From Candidatus Eiseniibacteriota bacterium (lineage in GTDB: Bacteria; Eisenbacteria; RBG-16-71-46): 34,395 nt of DNA. The stretch covers positions 1-34,395 of the forward strand of contig JAHFBW010000004.1 in the NCBI GenBank assembly GCA_023249845.1, given 5' to 3'. A model generated the notes under the pieces. The model was given only the letters and a program-made list of their open reading frames with translations, did no database searches and was not told the DNA's origin. Both the position numbers and the translations under genes were made by a program. Of this stretch, positions 24,614-33,000 are shown in pieces. Each line of letters begins with the position of its first letter. Position 1 is the stretch's first letter.

Positions 24614-24645
24614 GGCGGCGCTCGCGGGGCTTCCGGGGTTCTCGC

Positions 24646-27600
24646 ATGTCCCGTGGCATCACCTGGCTCGAGCGAGTTCTTCGCGTTCACGCGCGCGCGC
24701 GTGTGTGCGCGTTTATTATGCTGCTCACCAGCGCGGCCCTTCCCGGGGTCGCCGCCGCCGCGGCCACCGCCGCGCCCGCCGCCGGCACGCGCATCGACAA
24801 TGTCGCGCGCATCACCGCGGTGGACGCGTCCGGCTCGCCGTTCTCGGGACCGAGCAACGTCGTGCGCGCCGTCGTGCAGGGCCAGGAACGCGTGACGCTC
24901 AGTCCCGACCGTGGCGGCCTCGGTGCTCCCGGCACGAGCGTGACGCTGGCGCACCGACTCGTGAACACGGGCAACCTCGCCAGCGACTTTCGGCTCGACG
25001 CCACGAACCTGGCGCTGGACGGCTTCGACGCGGCGAGCTTCTCGCTGCTCCACGATCGCGACCGGAACGGTGTTGCCGGCGCCGGCGACACGCCGGTCGC
25101 GAACGGTGGCGTGTTGACACTCGCCGCCGGCGACTCCGCCGACGTGCTGCTCACGCTCGGCGTTCCCGCGGTCGCGCCGCTCGGCGCGCTGGCGCTCGTG
25201 CGGCTCGCGGCGACAGGGCTCGCCCAAGGTGCGTGGGCGGCGGTCACGGACACGCTCCGCACGCCCACCGTGGGCTCGCTCCCGGCGCTCACGTTCTGCG
25301 ACGCGCCGGACTACCAGCGCATCACCCGGCTGGCAGCACTCGCGGCACCGCTCTTCGTGCAGGCTCTGGCGCGGGGCTGCGACCTGGACCCAGCTCGCAT
25401 CGAGACCGTACGCCTGACGCTCCGCTCGCGTGCGACGGGGGACCACGAGAACTTCGACGCCGTGGAGACCGCGCCGCATTCCGGCCTGTTCCGGCTCGTG
25501 CCGGGCGCCCCCACGCTCACCGGGACAGGGACGTCTGCGGTGGGCGACGGCGTGCTCGCGATGACGCGCGGCGATCTCATCACCGCGGAGCTCCCGGGCT
25601 GCGGTAGCGTGCTCACGACCGCGTCGGTGTGGGTGGACCCGCGCTGCCTCGTGTACGAGTCACAGACCGACGCGCCCGTTGGCGGTGTGCGCGTGCGCCT
25701 CGTGGACGTGAGCGGCGCCGGCAACGGCGGCGTGCCGGGTGGCCTCGCGAGCGTGTTCGCCGGCGACGGTGTCACGCCGAGCCCCGCCGACTTGGTCACC
25801 GACGCGCTCGGCCGCTACTCGTTCCCGCTCGTGCCGCGCAGCACGTACCGGCTCGAGGTGTCCCCGCCCGAGCCGTGGCGATTCCCGTCGCGCATGGGCG
25901 CGGCCGCACTGCCGCTCGGGCATCTCACCGACGTCGCCGCGTCCTACGGCGGTGTGTTCACGGCGGCGGACTCGCTCGCGCCGATCGCGGTGGACGTGCC
26001 GGTGGACGCACTGGGGCCCATCGCGCTGTTCGTGGAACACACGGCGTCGCGGCCCGAGGTCGAGTGGGGCGACGAGCTCGAGTATCGCGTACGCATCGCC
26101 AACCGGTCGGACTCGGCACTCACCACGGTGACGCTAGGCGAGACGCTGCCGAGCGGGTTCGCCTACCTGCGCGGCTCGGCGCGCGGAGCGATCGCGATCA
26201 CGGGCTCGAGCGCCCGCCCGACCGGGCTGCCCGCGGTGGACGCCACGAACGCCGGTCCCGCGCTCTCGTTCGGCATCGGCGCATTGGCACCGCACGAGAC
26301 GTACGAGTTCGTGCTCCGCGTGCGCGTGCGCGCCGGTGCGCCCACCGGCGAGGCGCTGGCGGTGGCGCAGGCCACGGCGCGCGCCGCGGTCACGGACGTC
26401 GCGTCCAACGCGGCGCCGGCGCGCGTGCGCGTCCGTGGCGACGTGTTCGGCGACGAGGGCGCCATCGTGGGCAGCGTCTCGGTGCGCACGGGTGAGAGCG
26501 GGGATCCGGCCGGCCTGGCCGGCGTCCGGCTCTTCCTCGACGACGGCACGTGGGCGGTGACCGACGCGCATGGCCGGTTCAGCTTCACCGGCGTCACGCC
26601 CAGGACGCACGCGATCAAGCTCGATCGCACCACGCTGCCGCCGCGCGCGCGGCCGGTGGCGATCGACCGCCGTGATGCGGGCACGCCCGGCCTCCGGTTC
26701 GTGGACCTGACGCGCGGCGAGCTGGTGCACGCCGAGTTCGTCGTGACGGGTGACACGACGACGATGCGCGAGGCGCAGGATCGTCGCATGGCGGCCGCGA
26801 TGCGCGACGAAGCCTCTCGCGCCCTGGCACGCGGCGTCACGAGCCCCGAGCAGCGGCTGCGGAGCGGCGATCCGCGCGCCCTCCCGGCGTCGGCGATCGC
26901 CACCGGCGAGCGCGAGTCGTCCGAGGGACGGCCGACGCCGCTCGCGAGCTCCGCGACCTCGCCCGCGGCCGTGTTCGCCTCGCTCGAGCAATTGCTCCCC
27001 ACGCTCGACCCCGAGTTGGGCTTCGTGGCCCTCTCGGATCTCGACACCGTCGCCACCACGCAGCTCGCCGTACGCGTCAAGGGTCGGCTCGGCATGACGT
27101 TCTCGCTGCGTGTGAACGGCGAGCGCGTACCCGAGTCGCGGGTGGGACGGCGCGTCACCGCGCCGCGCGCCGGTCTCGAGGCGTGGGAATACGTGGGCGT
27201 GACGCTACGCCCGGGCAGAAACCAGCTCGAACTGTCCACACCGCACGCGCGCGGCCGCGTCGTGGTGCGCGTCGTGGTGCCGGCGTCGCTCGGCAACTTG
27301 GTGCTCTCGGGGCCCAGGCTCGCGTCCGCCGACGGCCGGAGCGCGGCGCTCCTGACGCTCGCCGCCACGGATTCCGCCGGCGTGCCCGTGGGCGTGCGCA
27401 CGCTGGTGACGCTCGAGAGTTCACTCGGTCGGCTCGCGGTGCGCGATCTGGATCCGGCGCAGGCTGGCGTGCAGGTGGCGGTGGAAGGCGGGATCGTCGA
27501 GGTGCCGCTCGTGGCCCCGGCCTCGCCGGGACGCGCGCGCATCACCGCCAGGTCGGGGGCGATCCAGACCGCCGCGCTCGTGGAGTTCGTGCCGGAGATG

Positions 27601-30093
27601 CGGCCGCTGCTCGCGGTGGGCTCGGTCGAGGGCGTCGTGAGCGTGCAGGGTGTCCGCCGCCCGGCGCACGGTTCGCTGCCGCGCACGGGTTTCGAGCAGC
27701 CGATCGAGCAGTTCCTCGCCGAGTCGCGCGACGGCCGGAACAGCGCCGGTGCACGGGGCGCGCTGTTCGTGAAGGGCCGCGTGCGCGATGACATGCAGCT
27801 CACGCTCGGCTACGACTCCGACCGCCCGCAAAACCTGCGGCAGTTCCGCGACATGCAGGTGGATCGTGGCTATCCGGTGCAGGGAGACGCCTCGGTCCGC
27901 GGCTACGACGCGCAGTCCACGGGCCGGCTCTATGCGCGACTCGACCGGCGCGACGCGTCGCTGCTCTACGGCGATCTCACCACCGGCGGCTCGGGGAATC
28001 CCGGCGCCGGGGCGTCGTCGCTCGCGAACTACGCGCGGAGTCTGACCGGCGCCGCCGCGGCGTGGGGCGGCGAGGATAACGGAGGTCGCGCGTTCACCAG
28101 CCGCGAGCGCTCGCGCCATGCGGTGGACGAGCTTCCCGGCCGCGGCGTGTCGGGCCCCTATCAACTCACGCGCGCGCCACTCGTGGAGAACAGCGAGCGC
28201 GTCGAGGTGATCGTGCGCGACCGTGACCAGCCCGCGGTGGTGCTGTCCTCCGATCTGCGCCAGCGCTTCACGGACTACGAACTCGATCCGCAGAGCGGAC
28301 GGCTGCTGTTCCGCTCGCCCGTGCCGAGCGTGGACGCGGCGATGAATCCGGTCAGCGTTCGGGTCACGTACGAGGTCCCGGAGGGCGGCGCGCCGGCGTG
28401 GGTGCACGGTGCAGAGGTGCACCAGCGGGTCGGGCCGCGGCTCGTCCTGGGCGGCACGTACGTGGACGACCACGATCCCGCGCAGCCGTTCGAGTTGCGC
28501 GGCGTGTCCACGACGGTGCGCCTGGGACCACGCACGTCGCTCATCGGCGAGTGGGCGGCCACACGCCTGCTGGCCGGCGGCCTTGAACCGTCCGGCGTGG
28601 GTGATGCCGGACGCGCCGAGCTGCGTCACGACGGAGCCCACACGCAGGCCCGGCTCTGGGGCATGACGGCGGCCGAGGGCTTCCGCAATCCCGGCGCCGG
28701 ACTCGCGGGAGGCCGCAGCGAGGCGGGCGGACGATTCGCCACGCGCTTGGCCGAGCGCACGCGGCTCACGGCCGAGGCGCAATTCAGTGCGGATGCCGCG
28801 GGGCAGGCGCGCCGCGGCGGACTGCTCACGAGCCTCGATCGCACGCTGTCCGCGGCGTGGCGTGGCGAGGTGGGCGTGCGCGTGACCGGCGAATCGCGCC
28901 GGAACGCGAGCGAGGAACCGCTCCTGCTCTCGGTGCGCGCGCGGCTCTTGGGCCAGTGGCCGCGACATCCCGAGTGGAGCGGCTACGGTGAGTTCGAACA
29001 GGACACGCGCCTCGCCGACCGCCAGCTCGCGGCGATCGGCGGCGAGTATCGCTTCAGCGCGCGTGGTCGTGCCTACGCTCGCCACGAGCTGGCGTCGTCG
29101 CTGCACGGACCGTGGTCGCTGACTTCGGGCGAGCAGCGGCTCGCCACCGTGGCCGGCGTGGATGCTTCGCTCGCGCACGATGCGCACGTGTTCAGCGAGT
29201 ACCGGCTCCAGGATGCGTTCGCCGGGCGGGACGCGCAGGCGGCGGTGGGCCTGCGCAACGCGTGGCGGCTCGCGAGCGGGATGCGCGTCGGGGGATCGTT
29301 CGAGCGCGTGAACCCCTTGAGCGGTCCGCGCGCGGCGGAAGGCCCGAGCACGGCGCTGTCGGGGAGCATGGACTGGGCGGAGGATGCACGCTGGAAGGGT
29401 TCCGCACGCATGGAGGTGCGCTCGAGCCGTGCTGCCGACCAGGTGCTCCAGACCATGGCGGCGGCCGTGAAGCTCGACAGCTCGTGGGTGGCGCTCGGCC
29501 GTCACGCGCTCACGTTCGGCGGTTCGCTCACCGGGGCTGGCCGCGAGGCGCGCGAGCAGCTGCAGTTGGCGCTCGCGTTCCGCGACCCCGGTAGCACGCC
29601 GCGCCCGTTCGGGCGGTGGGACGCGCTCACCCGCTGGGAGTTCCTGTACGAACGCTCCCCGGGCGCGGGCCAGCGCCTGCGCCGCACGGCGAACGTGGTG
29701 GGCCTGAACGGCACCGGCCGGTTCGCACGCGGCCTGAGCACGAACCTCGCGTGGGCGGGCAAGCTCACACGCGATGAGGCGGACGGCCTCACCTCGTCGG
29801 GCGGCGCCCAGTGGCTGCACGGTCGCGTGCTGCTCGACTTTGCACGCGCGTGGGACGCGGGTGTCTCCGCGAGCGTGCTCTCCGGCCGCTCGTTCGCCGA
29901 GCGGCAGTACGGACTGGGCGCCGAGCTGGGCCGTCAGTTGCCGGCAGGCACGTGGCTCTCGCTCGGCTTCAACCGCTTCGGCTATCGCGACGACGAGCTC
30001 ACCGCCGACGAATGGACGCGCACGGGCGGCTACCTCCGCTTCCGCGCGCGATTCGACGAGAACCTGTTCCGCCGCGAGGAGGCGAGACCGTGA
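24646..30093 (+). CDS. Very large outer-membrane protein: DUF11 and carboxypeptidase-regulatory domains with C-terminal beta-barrel
   Basis: The predicted protein has 1815 residues. A long-headed signal peptide ends near residue 38 (ALPGVAAAAA). Residues 45-190 form a DUF11-like module homologous to the N terminus of the preceding protein. A carboxypeptidase-regulatory-like domain is at about 334-405, a clear DUF11 unit at 470-585 (VEWGDELEYRVRIANRSD), and a second regulatory-like domain at 601-665 (GVRLFLDDGTWAVTDAHG). From about 1018 to the end the sequence alternates short amphipathic strands typical of an outer-membrane barrel (ARLDRRDASLLYGDLTTGG, then many paired strands). The last strand ends in RARFDENLF plus a seven-residue tail. 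No TonB box or plug domain is recognised. It may display its own N-terminal repeats or export a neighbour; both are inference. The stop overlaps the next gene's GTG. Confidence 0.8.
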   Translation: MSRGITWLERVLRVHARARVCAFIMLLTSAALPGVAAAAATAAPAAGTRIDNVARITAVDASGSPFSGPSNVVRAVVQGQERVTLSPDRGGLGAPGTSVTLAHRLVNTGNLASDFRLDATNLALDGFDAASFSLLHDRDRNGVAGAGDTPVANGGVLTLAAGDSADVLLTLGVPAVAPLGALALVRLAATGLAQGAWAAVTDTLRTPTVGSLPALTFCDAPDYQRITRLAALAAPLFVQALARGCDLDPARIETVRLTLRSRATGDHENFDAVETAPHSGLFRLVPGAPTLTGTGTSAVGDGVLAMTRGDLITAELPGCGSVLTTASVWVDPRCLVYESQTDAPVGGVRVRLVDVSGAGNGGVPGGLASVFAGDGVTPSPADLVTDALGRYSFPLVPRSTYRLEVSPPEPWRFPSRMGAAALPLGHLTDVAASYGGVFTAADSLAPIAVDVPVDALGPIALFVEHTASRPEVEWGDELEYRVRIANRSDSALTTVTLGETLPSGFAYLRGSARGAIAITGSSARPTGLPAVDATNAGPALSFGIGALAPHETYEFVLRVRVRAGAPTGEALAVAQATARAAVTDVASNAAPARVRVRGDVFGDEGAIVGSVSVRTGESGDPAGLAGVRLFLDDGTWAVTDAHGRFSFTGVTPRTHAIKLDRTTLPPRARPVAIDRRDAGTPGLRFVDLTRGELVHAEFVVTGDTTTMREAQDRRMAAAMRDEASRALARGVTSPEQRLRSGDPRALPASAIATGERESSEGRPTPLASSATSPAAVFASLEQLLPTLDPELGFVALSDLDTVATTQLAVRVKGRLGMTFSLRVNGERVPESRVGRRVTAPRAGLEAWEYVGVTLRPGRNQLELSTPHARGRVVVRVVVPASLGNLVLSGPRLASADGRSAALLTLAATDSAGVPVGVRTLVTLESSLGRLAVRDLDPAQAGVQVAVEGGIVEVPLVAPASPGRARITARSGAIQTAALVEFVPEMRPLLAVGSVEGVVSVQGVRRPAHGSLPRTGFEQPIEQFLAESRDGRNSAGARGALFVKGRVRDDMQLTLGYDSDRPQNLRQFRDMQVDRGYPVQGDASVRGYDAQSTGRLYARLDRRDASLLYGDLTTGGSGNPGAGASSLANYARSLTGAAAAWGGEDNGGRAFTSRERSRHAVDELPGRGVSGPYQLTRAPLVENSERVEVIVRDRDQPAVVLSSDLRQRFTDYELDPQSGRLLFRSPVPSVDAAMNPVSVRVTYEVPEGGAPAWVHGAEVHQRVGPRLVLGGTYVDDHDPAQPFELRGVSTTVRLGPRTSLIGEWAATRLLAGGLEPSGVGDAGRAELRHDGAHTQARLWGMTAAEGFRNPGAGLAGGRSEAGGRFATRLAERTRLTAEAQFSADAAGQARRGGLLTSLDRTLSAAWRGEVGVRVTGESRRNASEEPLLLSVRARLLGQWPRHPEWSGYGEFEQDTRLADRQLAAIGGEYRFSARGRAYARHELASSLHGPWSLTSGEQRLATVAGVDASLAHDAHVFSEYRLQDAFAGRDAQAAVGLRNAWRLASGMRVGGSFERVNPLSGPRAAEGPSTALSGSMDWAEDARWKGSARMEVRSSRAADQVLQTMAAAVKLDSSWVALGRHALTFGGSLTGAGREAREQLQLALAFRDPGSTPRPFGRWDALTRWEFLYERSPGAGQRLRRTANVVGLNGTGRFARGLSTNLAWAGKLTRDEADGLTSSGGAQWLHGRVLLDFARAWDAGVSASVLSGRSFAERQYGLGAELGRQLPAGTWLSLGFNRFGYRDDELTADEWTRTGGYLRFRARFDENLFRREEARP

Positions 30094-33000
30094 AGCGCGA
30101 GTCGAGTGTGCGGCCAGGCTGGCTTCGGACGGCATCGCTGTGGAGCCGGAGCGAGGGGGCATTCGGCCCTGGAGGACGCTCGTCGGGCGCTTCCTGCGCC
30201 CTCCTCACTTGTCTGGCGTCCGTCTCCGCCATCCTGGCTCCCGACGGCCGCCAGGCACCTCCAGGGCCGAATACCCCCCCGCCCCGGCTACTGCGAACGC
30301 TGTTCGTCGGCAGCCTCGCCGCGTTCCTGATGCTCGCGTCGTTCACGTTGTTCACACCCCCCGCGTCGGCGCAGGTCGCCCGCACGATCACGCCCAGATT
30401 CAACGTGCAGACCGCCGGCGACGTGACGTTGATCGGCAACACGCTCATGACCTGCAGTGCCGGCGGACAGTGCGCCGGGGCGCAGGCCGGTGGCACCGGC
30501 AACGTGAACAACCAGAACTTCACCATGCAGTACGTGGACGTTGATTCCGACGCGTCCACGTTCGCGTCCAGCACCGCCACGCTGTCGCTGCCCGCGGGCG
30601 CGAGCGTGCTGTGGGCAGGGCTCTACTGGGGCGGCACCTCCGCGGCCGCCGGGCGCAACACGGCCAGGTTCGCCGTGCCGGGCGGTGCCTACGTCACGCT
30701 CACGGCACAGCAGCTGGACGCCATCGGTTCCGCGTACCAGGGCTTCGTTGACGTCACCTCGCAGGTGAGCGCGGCTGGGAGCGGCACGTATGCCGTCGCC
30801 AACGTGGAGTCCACCCCGGCCGGGAGTGACGTGTGGGCGGGCTGGGGACTCATCGTCGTCTACCATCTGAACACGCTGCTGTCGCGAAACCTCACCGTGG
30901 CCGACGGCTATGTCTTCACGGGTCCCGGCACCGACGTGAACCTGAGCATCGGCGGCTTCCTCACGCCGCCCTCGGGCACCGTACAGGCCGGCGTCGGGTT
31001 CATCGCGTATGACGGCGACCTTGGGCACACGGGCGAGGACCTCATCCTCAACTCGACGGTACTGAGCGACGTGCTGAATCCTGCGAACAACGTGTTCAAC
31101 AGCACGGTGACAATCGAGGGCACGCGCTTCTCGGCCAAGAACCCCGACTACGTGAACCAACTGGGCTTCGACGCTGACCTCCTCGGGGCCAACGGCGTGC
31201 TCGGCAACGGCAGCACGAGCGCCAACGTGACGCTCAAGAGTGCCAGCGATCGCTACTACGCCGGAGCGGTGGTCTTCAAGACCGAGATCTTCGTACCGAA
31301 GTTCGATGCCTCGAACTACCGGAAGACCGTCGTGGACTTGAACGGCGGCTCCGTGCGGCCCGGCGACGTGCTGGAGTACACGGTGAGCGCTCGCAACGTC
31401 GGCACGGACGCCGCGCTCCAGACCGTCATCCGCGACACACTCGCTGCGACGCTCACCTACGTCGCGGGTTCGCTGCGCGTATCGGCCGGGCCCAACACCG
31501 GCGTCAAGACCGACGCCCAAGGCGACGACCAGATGGAGTACACCGCGGCGAGCCGTGTCGTCACCGCGCGTGTCGGAACGGGCGCAAATGGCACGAGCGG
31601 TGGGCAGCTCGACGTGAACGTGAGCACGAGCATCGTGTTCCGCGCGCAGGTCACGCCCCCGGCCCCGACCGGAACGGTCGTCTCGAACCAGGCCGTGCTG
31701 GCGTGCATCGGCCAGCAGCTGGGCCAGCCGCTCGCCGCGTCGAGCGACGGCGACAGCCTCGTGGCCGGAGAGCAGCCCACCCTGGTGACCACGTCGTCCT
31801 CGCCTATCACCGGCACGGTGTTCGAGGACGTGAACTATGGCGGCGGCGCCGGCCGTTCGCGCGCGGCGTCCGCCGGCGCGGCGGTGGCCGGCGCGCGCGT
31901 CGAGCTTTACGACGCCTCGGGCAACTACAAGGGGGCGGCCGTCACCAACGCTGCGGGTCTCTACTCGCTCGATGGCTGGGCTCCTGGCCTCTACACCGTG
32001 CGAGCTGTGAATGCGAGTGTCGCATCCACGCGGCCGGGCTCGGTCGCCGGCTTGCTTTCGGTGCAGACCCTCCGCACCGACGCCGTCGCCGCGCTGACCG
32101 CCGTCACGGATCGTGTGGGCGGCGAGACTCCGAGGCTCGCGGACGCCGACGCTAACCTGGCCGGCGCCTCGCTCGGCTCGCTCACGACGGCCACCACCAC
32201 GGCGCAATCCGTGAGCGGCGTGACGCTCGCCGCGAGCACGGTCGCGGGCGTGGATTTCGGCTTCAACTTCGACACCATCGTGAACGCGAACGACGGAGGC
32301 CAGGGCAGCCTGCGCCAGTTCATCCTGAACGCCAACGCACTCGGCAACGCCGGCCTGTCTCAGGGCGGCCAGACCGCCGGCGTCGAGGCCGCGCTGTTCA
32401 TGGTCTCGGACGGCGCCGCGCACGCGGGACTTCGCGCCGGCCTCGCGAACCTGCTCATTGCGGGCACCGTGCGCATGAACTGCGCCACGGCGCTGCCCGC
32501 GATCACCGGCGCGTTCACCCGCGTGGACGGCGCGACGCAGACCGTGAACGTGGGCAACTCCAACGCTGTCGCTCTCGGGACCGGCGCCACCGTGGGCGTG
32601 GACCTTCTCCCCACCGCCGTGGTCGCCGGCCCCGAGGTGGAGCTGCGCGGCGCCGCGGGCGTGGCGCTGGGGCTCGACGTCCAGGCCGCAGACGTCACAC
32701 TCATGAATCTCGCGCTCACGTCGTTCGGCACGGCCGCGGGGAGCGACGCCAGCGCGATGATCCGCGTCGGTGCCGCTGCGGACCGCGCGCGGCTCGAGCG
32801 GCTCGTCCTGGGCGCCACGGCGCAGGCCTTCGCCGACCCCGGCGCGGCGCTTCGCGCGCGTGCCGACCAGGTGCGCGCGCTGGGCGGCGACGATGGCGTG
32901 GTGCGCGACTGCCTTGCCGGCTTCGGCGCTGGGAGTGCGGTCGCGCTCACCGCGGGATCGAACGGCTGGACCGTGGATGGTTGCGTGCTCCAGGGGAACG

